Below are positions 53,871 through 64,000 of a DNA stretch of 64,000 nucleotides, one piece after another. The stretch is from positions 124,001-188,000 of the forward strand of contig ML978186.1 in NCBI GenBank assembly GCA_010015745.1, given 5' to 3'. Positions within the stretch are counted from its first letter, which is position 1. Each line of letters opens with the position of its first letter. Below the pieces are notes generated by a model, which saw nothing but the letters and a program-made list of their open reading frames with translations, was not told the origin of the DNA and made no database searches. This stretch comes from Setomelanomma holmii (taxonomy: Eukaryota; Ascomycota; Dothideomycetes; Pleosporales; Phaeosphaeriaceae). Position numbers and translations under genes: made by a program.

Positions 53871-55427
53871 CTAGATCAGCTCCCCCAGGTTGTCGTCGAT
53901 GCCCTTCATATCACCATCACCTGCAAACGCCGCAAACTCATCTTCCGCCGCGCTTCGGCTCATTTTTCGCTTCTTATACTGTTGCTGATACGCGTTCTGC
54001 CCATACTCGTGCCCGTTGTCGATGCGGGGAGCATGTTGCAAGCTCTTTAGCAGGTCTGCTGGCGCGTGTTGATTCGGCTCGCCAATTGCCGTTGCAAAAG
54101 CAGGTTCCGTGGTGTGGTGGCCTGGTGCCGGCGCGGTCTGGGGCTCGACTGGATTCGCGACTGGTTCGGGCATGATGTCGTCGCCAATATCTGGAACAGG
54201 TTCAGAGGCAGGGGCTGGTGCTTGCTGTGGTGATCCAACTGGTGTGAAGGACTCCATTGGTGGCGGAGTCAGCTCCTCGACTTGCGGTCTTTCTTGTGCG
54301 ATGGGTGATGTGGTAGCGGCTGGGAGCGGCGCGGCCGTCGAGATTTTGTTGGTCTCTGCAGCGGAGAGCCCCTTCAGTATCGCTTCCTCCACTTTTCGCT
54401 TGCGGCTTTCAATTGCATCTTTGCGTGTCTTCAAATCCACAACTTGTGCTTCCTCTTGTTCCAATTTCGCCTTGTTACTCTCCAGCAGCTTCTCCAACCC
54501 TGCAACAAGTGCTTGTCGTGCTTTGATGCTCTCTGCAACTGCCCCTTCAGCTACCGCGAGTTTCTTGACCAGTATCGAGAGTCCAGCAGCATGCATAGGC
54601 GGGGACGGAATCGCATTGTTTGGATTCGTAAGCTTCTCGTAGTCCTGGTTTGCTGCGGCGACCGCTGGCTTTGTGTTGAGATCCGCCTTCTGGAGCGAGG
54701 TTGCAAGCGGTGCGACTGATGTAAGTTCGGGCGGGATCGACGATGATGAGAAGAGAGAGCCACCGAGGGTCTTCTTGCTCGGGCCTCTAGAGCTATCGAT
54801 GTCTACTCCAAGTTAGCCTAATGAATCAAGACGTCGATTCCTTCGCATACCATTAAGCCTCTTTTCGATATCGTGTTGCACGGGAGGTGAGAAGATGGTC
54901 CGCTGTCGCCATACTTCGACTACACGTCGAATCTTGTTCTGGATGTCTCCCGACGATCCCTTGTAGGCGATCTGGGTGGCTTCGGCGAGAATGGGTTCGT
55001 ATGCTCTGAGAAATTCTTCCTTCTTGCGCATCTTTGAAGTCTGAGTGATCTCTGTACCGACGATGAGCTTTACGCTACCTGATCTGCGACGGGATAGGAC
55101 TTACCGTTTGCCAGGTATACGAGGACCAATCTCTTGGACGCTGATGATTCCTTCATACGTTGAAGCCATACTTGCGCAATGCGATCGGCGTGTCGCCTAT
55201 TGGAGGTGCATGTCAGTATGATTCCTCATGTAGCAAAGAGTATGCGAACAATGTGCGCGACCTCAGGCGTTCGCTCGACGCGTCGTTTTCACCTTCATCT
55301 CATGTTGAGGATAGGCTGGGGCGCATTACCTGTGAAAGAGTATCCATTGTCCGACAGATGTAATGGACTCCTGTGTCTCATTCAGAGACGCAAGCTTCGC
55401 CTTGAGGCTATCCTCGGTGAAAGCCAT
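53871..55427 (-). CDS. RTT103: CTD-interacting-domain protein Rtt103
   Basis: Four exons, 55427-55330, 55196-55105, 55051-54851 and 54802-53871 (introns 133, 53 and 48 nt), give 440 residues. The CTD-interacting domain (about 1-130) is pieced together by splicing: MAFTEDSLKAKLASLNETQE, SVGQWILFHR/RHADRIAQVWLQRM, KRLVLVYLAN/EI and RKKEEFLRAYEPILAEA, ending RRVVEVWRQRTIF. A coiled-coil segment follows (about 200-275), then a Pro/Glu-rich tail with a KKRKM basic patch. Rtt103 binds Ser2-phosphorylated RNA polymerase II CTD and recruits the Rat1 exonuclease for termination; human relatives are RPRD1A/B. Nuclear. Divergent from clathrin light chain. Confidence 0.9.
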
Positions 55428-55822
55428 GGTTGTAGATATCACGTATGGAAGGCAAGCCTTGTCTACAGAAGATGTGCTGTCACGCGAGCAAAGCCAAAAT
55501 CCTCCACCCTTGCTGTGAAATGCGAGAACTGAGTATCTAATTACACCCTCCTAGCCTCTGGGTAGCTCCTTACGTTTGCTGGGGATGGTGAGTTTGATAG
55601 CTGTGATGGTGTGAGGTATTGAAGGTTGGTGAAGAAAGAGTTCAAGTGAGCTGCGACGCTAAGGAGCTCCCGCGGCGAAACGTGGCGCCGACGTCTTGGC
55701 ATCTCCTTCGGTGACCGCGAGTCCGCAACATTTGGCGCAACAACAAGCAATTTGTCAACAATCAATCGTCGTTCTTCCTACCTCTTCACCTCCCTTAATA
55801 TCTCACGAATTACACATACACC
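55428..55822. promoter_or_regulatory. Divergent promoter, RTT103 / CLC1
   Basis: 395 bp between two divergent housekeeping genes; presumed to hold both promoters. No other feature was seen. Confidence 0.4.
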
Positions 55823-56771
55823 ATGGCAGACCGCTTTCCTTCATTGGACGAGATTGACGCCGGTGCGTACAGCTTTTGGATCCCCGAAGCAGCTCCGCAT
55901 ACTGATCAACTTAAGGCCACACTGAAGCGCGCGGCGCAGCTACCGACTTCGACCTCGTCGGCGAATCAGAAGACGCCAACAACTTCCTCGACCGCGAAAA
56001 GGCTCTTCTCGGCGACGATGCAGCCCTATTCTCCACCGAGAACGACAAGCTGGCGACAGTCGAGGATGGCGATGATGACTTGTTGGGCGGAGGTTACAGC
56101 CAGGCAAACGTTGGTAGTCAAGAGATGGACGGTTTTGCGAGCTCTTTCCCTGCGATTGACACCACAAACGATGTAAGCAATGGCTTCTCTCTCCCAGGCT
56201 CCACTGAATCCTGGGATCAAGCGCATTCGCAAGAACAGGCGGCGCCTCAGTGGATTGGCTTCATTTTACAACGGGTCTTTTTCTAGCAATATACTGACCT
56301 GCCCAGCACATGGCTCCAGGCGGCACCATCACTGGATCAACACTACCCTTCCTTCCCGGCCAGCCCGCACCGTCCTTTACTCCCCAGCGTTCAGATTCAC
56401 CAGAGCCTGTTGTCATCCGCGAATGGCGAGAGCGCCGCGACCTCCAGATCCAACACCGCGACGAGGTCTCCCACGAGCGCAAGCAGCGGACTGTCAAGGA
56501 TGCGCAGCAAAATATCGACGATTTCTACGAGAACTATAATAACAAGAAGGAGAAGGAAATTGCAAAGACACGGAAAGAGGCCGAAGAGTTTCTGGAAAAT
56601 AGGGACGACACGACTGCTGGAGGCACCAGCTGGGAGCGCATTGCGAAGCTGGTGGATTTGAGCGGCAAGGGCACAAAGGGCGGGGCCTCAGGGAGCGAGA
56701 AGGCACGATTCCGGGAGCTCCTACTTAGCCTCAAGAAGGACGAGAAGGCACCCGGAGCGACTGGTTATTGA
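55823..56771 (+). CDS. CLC1: Clathrin light chain
   Basis: Three exons, 55823-55862, 55940-56172 and 56307-56771 (introns 77 and 134 nt), give 245 residues, the normal length. The start MADRFPSLDEIDAG continues after splicing as ATDFDLVGESEDANNFLDRE, then ALLGDDAALF and DDDLLGGGY. Exon 3 holds the heavy-chain-binding helix (PVVIREWRERRDLQIQHRDE, KRTVKDAQQNIDDFYENYN and KEKEIAKTRKEAEEFLENRD). The end is TSWERIAKLVDL ... RFRELLLSLKKDE. It binds the clathrin heavy-chain hub and regulates coat assembly in endocytosis and Golgi traffic. Skipping intron 1 gives nonsense, so the splice reading is well supported. Confidence 0.93.
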
Positions 56772-57197
56772 GCGATGCAGCGGATAGAGGTGTGAATGTT
56801 TGGAGGTGGCGCATCATGGTCGATCACAGGCAATTGCCTCGCCACAGCCAGGAGTTTTAGGTCGAGTTACAGTACAGCTCATGCAGCTGTGTGAACACCT
56901 TCTCCTTCTGGTCCTCACGTCCATTCATGTGCATCTTTTGACGTGCGACTGCTGACACGACAGGATGAGTACTTAGCGGATCAATGATCCGGCTGGTCGC
57001 CCATGTCCTACCCGTCCCATAAATCTCACCATCACACGGCTGCCATCACGTTCTTGGAAACAAGTTTGCTTGATGCCCAAGCTTCCGAGGCAAGCGCGCC
57101 GTTACACGGCCAGGAACTACACATAAACACATACTTCAATGATTCGCGCATAAACTCCCCCCATCCTCACACAGAAACGTCCTATCGACATTGCATC
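56772..57197. other. Intergenic region, CLC1 / BTB gene
   Basis: Holds the CLC1 3' flank and the BTB promoter. An open frame runs into the BTB gene from 57003, but the ATG at 57198 (CATCATGTC) starts the family-like part. Confidence 0.4.
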
Positions 57198-58086
57198 ATG
57201 TCTTCCAACAATGACCCAACATATGCGACTCCAATACCCTCATCTCTTCCTTCCCGACTGGGTCGAGCCTACACCCGCCACGGCCATCCCGACTTTACAA
57301 TCACCTACGGCATCTTCTCTCCCACGGAGCACTCCTTCGCCGCCCACAGCACCGTGCTTCAAGATTCTTCAACCGAGTTCGGTAGGCGTTTCGACTCCGG
57401 CGAATGGGTAAGTCCTGACCCGGTTCAAACCCGTACTCTACCGTCCTCACCATGCTATCTAGATCGCTGGCGGCACCTATCCCCTTTGCCCCAATGGCGA
57501 CACAGACGACGGTGCCTTCGCCGATACTCAAGTCGTTGAGCTTATGCTCGAGTACTGCTACATGCGCAGCTACACCCTGTTTGATCCACCAACACGAACT
57601 CCATTTCCGGATCATGCGGGGGGATACATTCGACAGCACTATCTCGCTCATCATATCAATTCGTACCTTGACATAGACGGTCTAGGCAAGTTTGCACTGA
57701 CTGCGCTTGCGGAACTCGTTAATAATACGTTGGCTATCGAAGAAGCGCACATTACGGACCGTCTCGCTTTCCTCACATACGCAGCTGGAATGCAGTATAC
57801 GGACTATGGACAAGGCGTGGATGGTAACCCTAACCAAATTATGGGCGAAGAGGTGTTGAGGGACGGCGGATATGTGAGTAATACGAATGCAGCTCTGTGC
57901 GAAGGGGCGGCACGGTTGTGGGCGCAGCTAGGTAAAATAGATGAGGATGGACCTGGCAGGAAGGAGATTCGGTTCACGATCAAGAGGTTGTGCTGTGCTT
58001 GGCCGTGGTTTGGGAGTGAGTTGAGTGTGTATTTGTTGGAGAGGGGGGCTAGAGTGAAGCTGGGGAAGGGGTTTGATGGGAAGTGA
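57198..58086 (+). CDS. BTB/POZ-domain protein
   Basis: Two exons, 57198-57407 and 57463-58086 (55-nt intron GTAAGT...CTATCTAG), give 277 residues. The BTB fold covers about 25-150: HPDFTITYGIF, HSFAAHSTVLQDSSTEFGRR, then VVELMLEYCYMRSY and the helical LDIDGLGKFALTALAEL. It is a BTB-only protein of the kind expanded in filamentous ascomycetes; many are orphan paralogues that may serve as Cul3 adaptors, but no partner is evident. The C-terminal half is helical and ends in basic residues. Confidence 0.75.
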
Positions 58087-58365
58087 GTGGGTGGTATTTG
58101 TCGATATTGTGGCTCACAAGTCTTCGTTATGTCGTTGATTTGGACTGTTGTGGTTGAGTCTGACTGTCTTACAGTCATCGGGTATCAAGTATAAGAAGCT
58201 CACTGTATGCTGCCTCTTCCCACAAATTGTAGCGCTAGAGCACATCGCAACAATAACTATCGATACACAACGAAGCTATACTCGCACTTCACTTGAGGAT
58301 CCCGACACTCATAAAGTCCGCCAGATCATACCCAAACAATCTGAACGCCGGCCAGATCCATTATC

Positions 58366-58770
58366 ATGTGCGTACACGCCCAATGCAAATGTGAATGCTG
58401 CGAATACACCGCACACTTGACTCTAGAATGCACTCCTCAGCGCCAATAGAGCTACATATACGCCACACCAGCACAAATCGCAATCACGCCTGGCCATCCA
58501 TGCAACCAGCACACTCTCGAGGAACCCTACGCTTCTCTCCTCAAGTTGCATCAGGAAAACCAAGATGTAGAAAAGGTGCAAAAGATAATGGAGAAGTTGG
58601 ACGAGAAGGCTAAGAAAGAGAGGCGTTTGAATAGGGAAAAGGTCGGGGAGGTTATCGAGGAGATCCAGAAGAGGGCGGTGGAGGAGGAGAGGTTGCAGAA
58701 GGAGAGTAGAGAGGAGATGGAAGCGCGGTTGAGGACGGAGCGTCCAATGCCGCCGATCGTCAGGGGATGA
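58366..58770 (+). pseudogene. Cys-rich/coiled-coil small gene with one internal stop
   Basis: From ATG 58366 one frame runs 134 codons to TGA 58768 with a single TAG at 58447-58449 (codon 28). Before it lies a Cys-rich head with seven Cys (MCVHAQCKCECCEYTAHLTL then EC). After it comes GHPCNQHTLEEP, then a long charged coiled coil (EKVQKIMEKLDEKAKKERRL onward). Composition is protein-like on both sides of the stop. No GT-AG intron that keeps the frame removes the TAG. Either it is a recent pseudogene (CAG to TAG) or a gene whose stop is bypassed. I recognise no named family; the Cys/His head suggests metal binding. Confidence 0.45.
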
Positions 58771-59351
58771 TGGTTTGAGTGCTAGGTGGGCAAGCTCATT
58801 TACATATGTACTCTGGAATTTTATTCTTAGCACAGTGCGATTAAAATCACGTCTACTCCGTGCGCTGTGTAGGTCGTGAACTCCTCGCTCGTACCTTGCT
58901 TCAGGTGATGGAGAACCTTGACCACAGTCATCTTTTTGATCCCCCCGCTCCTCAGGAATTCGCCTGACGAGGTTGGCTGAATGCCTTCAGCCTATCTGAT
59001 CGTCGTCACAAGACCACATGGTCAAGATGGACGCAAGCACGATTTGCTGCCCTTGGCCAATCCCACCGAAAGCATGGTCCAGCTTCAATGACCCACCGCC
59101 TACTGCCACACCGCGAGAACCGTACCGAGCTTCGGATTTGTTTGATAATGATGGCTAGATGTCTTCGGCCCATATCGTTGCCGTCACGAGCCCATACGCT
59201 CAACATGCACGCCAGCACAATTGACTTGAAGCGGTCTAGAGGGTGACGATACGCAGACCTTGCTTCGTAGAGAGCGTTCATATCAGCAGGGTTCAAGTCG
59301 TCAGCGTCATGGTCGATGGGCTCTACAACGTTGGCAACGTCGTCGGCAGGC
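58771..59351. other. Decayed tract between broken genes
   Basis: No intact gene. A minus-strand frame (59006-59353) starts MPADDVANVVEPIDHDADD and may be the degraded 3' part of the adjoining BTB pseudogene or a chance frame. Confidence 0.3.
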
Positions 59352-60232
59352 ATGTCCTCACATGCTTCGTCGTATGAGGTGGTGGCGTCTGGTGTTCACG
59401 ATTAGCCATTCAAGTGGTCCTGGATATCCTCACCGGCCTTACCGTTGCTCTCGTCATGGAGTACCCTTACACTAAGCTTGACGTCCTCATCTATACCATG
59501 TTCCTCGGAGCCGAACACCCCCGCGCGAAGGTACACAGTCTCAATCACCTACCTGAAGAAGGCGCTCTTTCGCTGTCTGTGGTCTAGCTCGCTCTCTAAC
59601 GTTGTTCATAGATTCTGAACAGCAAGTTTGACGAGTCTAGGCGCCATGTATCTATCTGCCACACTCATAACGCGGGCATGCTGCAAAAGTTGGTTCTTGG
59701 CAACGGCAAGTGGGAGTTCTCCAGCCTTGGTAGTTGTATAAGTGTCGTGATAGCAGAACTCGAACAGCGCTCCCAGGCCCTCGACACAGTCATCTTTGAG
59801 CGTGATTTCTCGAGCGTTGGCCTCAATAAAGCCTGGATTAGAGGAGAGCTGGAACAATTCGCTGCTGTTGCTGAGGGTGAGACGGTGGCCGTCGAAGCGA
59901 AGCGAGCCATCGGGACCGTACTCGATAGTGGTGTTGGAGAACTTCGGATTCTTGTACTACGATAGTTGATCCTGGGATTAAGTCGCTCCTGAGCGCTTTT
60001 GGAGACGGCGGCGCGCTTCGGATCCGCCTTTCCGTCGGCTGGCTTGCGGAGGTAACCGCAAGAGATTGCAGACCTTGATGCTGCCATATTGGATTGCAGA
60101 GCGGTTCGGTCTGGACTTTGATCTTGGATGCCTAGTCTCGACGGGCCGCTCGCTATCCGTGGAAGTTGGAGGCAAGGTTGATGTACGAAAGTTTGTGAAA
60201 GGAAGAACCAGCGCTGGTCTCTCCAATGCCAA
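59352..60232 (-). pseudogene. RIP-type BTB/POZ pseudogene
   Basis: One minus-strand frame is protein-like for about 290 codons but carries stops explainable by C-to-T: TAA and TAG (59957) just before YKNPKFSNTTIEYGPDGSLR, TGA (59603) after LVKLAVQNL, TAG after HRQRKSAFFR, TAA (59402) after DHLNG and another near 59352. Between them is a good BTB domain: FDGHRLTLSNSSELFQLSSN, FIEANAREI, LGALFEFCYHDTY, and ADRYMAPRLVKLAVQNL with the usual helical follow-up ESELDHRQRKSAFF. No frameshift is needed. It differs from the intact BTB gene 1.3 kb away, so it is not a recent tandem copy. The true start is unknown. Confidence 0.7.
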
Positions 60233-60372
60233 GACTGTCTGAGAGAAGCTAGGTAGTGGCGTGTGGAGACTTTCGCTCCGAGTCTGGCTCCCAAAATCGA
60301 ACGCGCATATTTGTAGCTACTTCGATCAAAATTTCATGTTTCCAGAGCGTGAAAGCTTACCGGGGCACCAGC

Positions 60373-60408
60373 TGGTGCGTTAGATGGTGCGTCAGATGGT
60401 GCGTTCTG
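60373..60408. repeat. 12-bp tandem repeat (TGGTGCGTYAGA)
   Basis: Three copies of TGGTGCGTYAGA (third copy diverged at its last three bases) directly follow a CACCAGCTGGTG palindrome (60367-60378). It lies in the decayed tract left of the phosphoesterase gene. Confidence 0.65.
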
Positions 60409-60513
60409 TTACTGTCTCCAATAGAGTAGACTTGTTTTCATGCTCGTGTAAAGGCCTGAATATCTTTTGATTTCGTTGCGATGGATAATGCTTAGAGACA
60501 AAAGTACATGAGG

Positions 60514-60678
60514 TTATACAGAATTTTGGACGCCATACTTTTCGTAGCAAAATTTGGCCAGGGTTTCATACGCCTTCTTGCATGACTTGGTGTCGCGAAC
60601 CTTTCGGGTTGTCGCTTCCTCAAACTCAGCTCCCATCACATATCCAATCTTATGCGATTGTCCGCGAAATGGTTCTTG
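60514..60678 (-). CDS. Coding-like last-exon fragment, unassigned
   Basis: Minus-strand frame of 54 codons ending TAA at 60514, highly charged and helical (EFEEATTRKVRDTKSCKKAY, then LAKFCYEKYG). Its left boundary on the mRNA is a fine acceptor, CTAACATAG at 60679-60687, so it could be the last exon of a small gene whose upstream exons I cannot find. In a tract of decayed genes it may equally be a remnant. Confidence 0.25.
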   Translation of the reverse strand, partial: QEPFRGQSHKIGYVMGAEFEEATTRKVRDTKSCKKAYETLAKFCYEKYGVQNSV

Positions 60679-61157
60679 CTATGTTAGTGGACACGCACGA
60701 GATTCTAACGAGCATGGGACGAAAGTTGTTTGGGAATGCGCTGGCACTAGTACGATGAAAGTCACAACTCTCGTCGTAATCGGAGGTGCTTCTGTCCTCT
60801 TGGAGGATAGAGTTCAGATAGCAATATGATGATGGTGATGATGGAGGCGTTGAGATGTCTGCCGCATCGTCAACCTCCGAGGCCCCTAGCCGAACACGCT
60901 AAGGCCACATGGGAAGGTGCACCTATCAGGTCAAGCTTTCCGAGCCGCCAACCGGGACTTGACTATGAGCTTGCGCGAAGCTTATCTCTCCTGCCAATAG
61001 CGAGCACACGTGCGCTGATACCCTTCCTCGAAAGGTGTATGATCTCCGATAGCAGTAGCGAGGGCAACGCAATGTATTGCCATGTATAAGAAACCTTGGA
61101 AGCGCCGAGCCTTGTGCCTGACTACCTCGTGCTTCCTCACCCTCGTTCATCCCGAAG
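60679..61157. other. Region upstream of the phosphoesterase
   Basis: No intact gene; includes the phosphoesterase promoter and possibly upstream pieces of the fragment at 60514-60678. A short GATGATGG-type repeat lies near 60827-60845. Confidence 0.35.
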
Positions 61158-63314
61158 ATGCGGTACCTTTCGCTCACTGCGGTTGCGTCCTTGGCTGCGT
61201 CTGTATCTGCGTGTGGAGGTGATCACAGCTGCTACGGACCTCTAAAGGATGACGTCGTCCTAACGCGGAATGTTCGGCGGATGCAGCCCGATGCGCAGAA
61301 TGCCACAACAACTCCAAAGGGACCGTTGGAATGGGGTCAGATCAACTTCCTCCATACCACCGATACCCACGGCTGGTTGGAGGGCCATATCAAGGAGCAG
61401 AACTATGGTGCTGATTGGGGCGACTACGTCAGCTTCACGAAGCACATGAAGCAGAAGGCGAAGAAGCTTGGCGTAGACCTTCTGTTGGTTGACACAGGCG
61501 TAATTCCTCGAGTGTATTGAGGATTAAATGTTGATCCACTGACGATTGTAGGATCTACACGATGGTGCAGGGTTGAGCGATGCAACTTCACGCAACGGCA
61601 ATATCTCGAATGCCATCTTCGAGAACATTGATTACGACCTCCTGACTATCGGCAACCATGAGCTTTATGTCACCGAGATTGCCTACGAGACCTTCAGCAA
61701 CTTCTCGAAGGTATACGGAGACAAGTACCTCACCAGCAATGCTCAGATCATCAATCCGGCTACCAAGCAGCTTGAATACATTGGCTCAAAGTACCGATAC
61801 TTCACGACCGAGCAAGGTATGTCAAATCCATTCAGCCCACGACATTTGCTCAATTGTAAATAGGTCTGCGCATCATGGCCTTCGGTGTGCTATTCGATTT
61901 CACCGGAAACAGCAATGTTTCGAAAGTGATCAAAGCGGCCGATATGGTTAAGCAGCCGTGGTTCCAAGAAGCTGTTAACTACACGAAGCCAATCGATCTC
62001 TTCGTAGTTATTGGTCACAATCCCGTCCGCACCACTGTGTCCAGCAGCACGTTTGGCACAGTCTTCAGCGCAATTCGTAGTGTCAGGCCGAATGTCCCAA
62101 TTCAAGGATTTGGTGGACACACTCACATTCGGGACTTCGCGATTTACGACAACAAGGCAACTGGTCTTGAATCGGGCCGGTATTGCGAGACACTGGGCTT
62201 TCTGGCTATCTCCGGCATTGAGTCATCAACTTGCAAAGCACCACATGATCCCAAAGGCGTGCCAAATCCTACACGTAGCGCTGTACCACCCCCGAGCACG
62301 GGAACGATATCGGCAAGCGTTCAACTTCCTTCCTCAACGACGCCTTCCACTCTCCGTTATTCCAGGCGTTATCTCGACTGGAATCGTAATACGTTCTCCT
62401 ACCACGCCAAGGGTAGTCAACGCTACACCGCGTTCGATACCAGCAACGGCGTCTCAGTCACTTCCGAAATTACTTCGGAGCGTAGCAAGCTCAATCTTAC
62501 GAACCTTTATGGTTGCGCGCCTGAAACATACTGCCAGTATTGCAAGCCTTTCCTTGCTGAAGGCAATATCTTCAAGCTCCTTCAAACTGCGCTAGCGACC
62601 GTGGTGGTTAACGAGACACGCAAAGATACGCCTCGGCTTATCATCATCAACACCGGCAGTGTGAGATTCGATCTGGCGAAGGGTCCATTTACCTACGATG
62701 ACTCTTTCATCGTATCGCCGTTTGATGACGCATTCCAGTTCATCGCGGATGTACCATATGACCAAGCGTCAAAGGTGCTTGGCATTCTCAATGCCGGCCC
62801 TTTCCAGAAGAAGAAGCGCGACCTCGAGACAGCAGACTTCAACTTCAGTCCTATTCTTGCCGATCGCGACACTTGTATCGATCCACCGCTTACACACCAG
62901 TACGACGGTCTGACTAGGCGTTCGAAGCAGGGCGGCCGCCTCATTCGTCGGCAATCCACCTCGCCAACACCAGGTTACACGACAACGGATGACTTTGGAA
63001 CCGATGGTGATGACACGATTCATTCCAAAATCCCAAATTATTCGCAGCCCAATGATCTCCAAGCGAATGCTTCGTTTCCCACTGATAGTTCGACACCGGC
63101 GACGGTAGATCTGGTCTTCCTTGACTTCATCGCAAGCTATATTGTCAACGCACTTAATACGCCTGATGTTGGAGGTAGCTTCTCGTTGAGTCAGGTGTCC
63201 TACTATTTGCCCAAGAGCTTCACGACGAACAGCTATCTGCCGGCGTATGCAAAGATTGCTTGGAAGGACAATGTACCGAATTGCCCCGTCGGTGCGGGCA
63301 TCGGAAGCTCATGA
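61158..63314 (+). CDS. Secreted or vacuolar metallophosphoesterase (5'-nucleotidase-like)
   Basis: Three exons, 61158-61499, 61552-61816 and 61864-63314 (introns 52 and 47 nt), give 685 residues. A signal peptide (about 1-19, MRYLSLTAVASLAASVSAC) is present. The dimetal phosphoesterase motifs are complete: HTTDTHGW (65-72), DTGDLHDG (formed across intron 1), TIGNHEL, VIGHNP and GFGGHTHIRD. The C-terminal 5'-nucleotidase-type domain follows (RLIIINTGSVRFDL ... YDDSFIVSPFDD). It resembles yeast YHR202W and related fungal proteins. Probable hydrolysis of nucleotide or other phosphomonoesters outside the cell or in the vacuole; substrate not shown. A Lys/Arg-rich stretch near residue 520 (KKKRD) may be processed. 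Confidence 0.88.
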
Positions 63315-64000
63315 GCGAATATTACCGCAAAAACGGAGCTATTTGATGTCTCGGCTCTAATGTCTCACAGATTCGTGTATGACTCCAGTAACCTGTTTAA
63401 ACATTCGCAAGAAACGAGTAACCAATTCCAGTCTCCCCACACTTCTGCAAAGCGGCCAACGTTTTCAATTCGACAGGACTGTGTCCAAAGCGGACACATA
63501 TCATTGCGATACCTAATGAGCACAAGCCGCGTTCATTTTTTGGCGATTGCCGTCTCTTCTGGTTGTCCCAGCTCAACATGGTGATTTAGCGCTCCACGTT
63601 TTAGCGTTGTGGTGCAGCGACCCTTTCCCCTCATACAAGACAAATAATCGTTTACCAAGCGCTTGACACTTGTCAGCGGTTATTTCCCATAGCCTTGCCA
63701 GACTCTTTCCTCAAATTTCTTTTAGCTCACACGGCAGCATCGCTAAGAATTGACAACAGCAATTCACCTGCAGCATCATTGTGAAACGCAGACTTGTCAA
63801 CAAACAAGCCAAGCCAGCCACGGGCTTCGGTCCGACTTAAGGCTTGATAGCAAAGGACTACGCTTGGCTTAACAGGGCTATCAAGCTGATTTTCATGGCT
63901 TGATTTGAGGCTTGATTGATAGGCTTGATAGTCTATTTCCTAACTATCTTTGGTGTTGCAGTCGTCATCCTATGTGCTCATATCATACAAAGCGTCCAAA
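63315..64000. other. Gene-free right edge
   Basis: No gene recognised in 686 bp. It is AT-richer than most of the window and ends in a tract of short direct and inverted repeats (see 63841-63931), possibly the edge of a mobile or decayed repeat outside the window. Confidence 0.4.
63841..63931. repeat. Cluster of GGCTTGAT direct repeats with an inverted copy
   Basis: GGCTTGAT occurs at 63841, 63897, 63909 and 63922. The longer GCTTGATAG (63842-63850 and 63923-63931) is matched by its inverse CTATCAAGC at 63878-63886. The density is far above chance for an 8-mer. Could be a terminal part of a small transposon, or a decayed satellite. Confidence 0.5.

Noticed and set aside
1..64000. Search for a biosynthetic cluster, CRISPR array, virus or intact transposon
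   Set aside because: No PKS/NRPS/terpene enzyme, regularly spaced repeat, capsid or polymerase gene, or transposase was recognised.

Overview
The window reads as nuclear DNA of a filamentous ascomycete, probably a dothideomycete; the class is an inference from gene families and intron style, not a computed placement. Genes are dense and lie on both strands. Introns are short (about 47-134 nt, one of 279) with GTNNGT donors, CTAAC/CTGAC-type branch sites and CAG/TAG acceptors. Several loci carry in-frame C-to-T type stop codons, as expected of repeat-induced point mutation (RIP). No bacterial operon, CRISPR array, rRNA or intact transposon was seen.

Layout. 1-111 is the tail of a gene cut by the left edge. 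321-460 is a tRNA-Cys(GCA) gene with a canonical anticodon-loop intron plus a second insertion in the D arm that looks like a spliceosomal intron. 2.6-7.4 kb holds a two-finger C2H2 regulator and an Mtf2-like mitochondrial RNA factor. 7.7-14.2 kb is the N-degron ubiquitin ligase UBR1. 14.9-16.4 kb has QCR9 (five exons, two of them tiny) divergent from the exon-junction factor PYM. 17-23 kb has a flotillin, a PPSY-motif protein and a chromokinesin with a C-terminal HhH domain. 24.4-25.9 kb is a secreted Ser/Thr-rich wall-type protein. 26.1-28.3 kb is a heavily stop-mutated pseudogene. 29.2-35.9 kb has an orphan, a MYND protein, a doubtful zinc-ribbon locus, a STRAP-type WD40 protein and a Dal5-type transporter. 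36.1-44.6 kb has an RNA 3'-phosphate cyclase, the mitochondrial ABC transporter MDL1, a cupin and an unusual FAD/NADPH reductase. 45.9-47.2 kb is an F-box-like pseudogene. 48.2-51.6 kb has an EutQ-like cupin, a secreted AA9 LPMO and a GFA/CENP-V protein. 52-58 kb has CDC37, RTT103, clathrin light chain and a BTB protein. 58.3-60.7 kb is a decayed tract with a BTB pseudogene. 61.2-63.3 kb is a secreted metallophosphoesterase.

These are mainly housekeeping genes interrupted by decayed accessory genes; no biosynthetic cluster is evident. Several neighbours share promoters (QCR9/PYM, RTC cyclase/MDL1, RTT103/CLC1). Mitochondrial roles recur (Mtf2, Qcr9, Mdl1) but the genes are not adjacent. Most striking are the tRNA-Cys D-arm insertion, a start codon created by splicing, a 12-nt last exon supplying the terminal Trp of a flavin reductase that lacks an FMN domain, and stop-riddled genes whose reading frames are otherwise largely intact.
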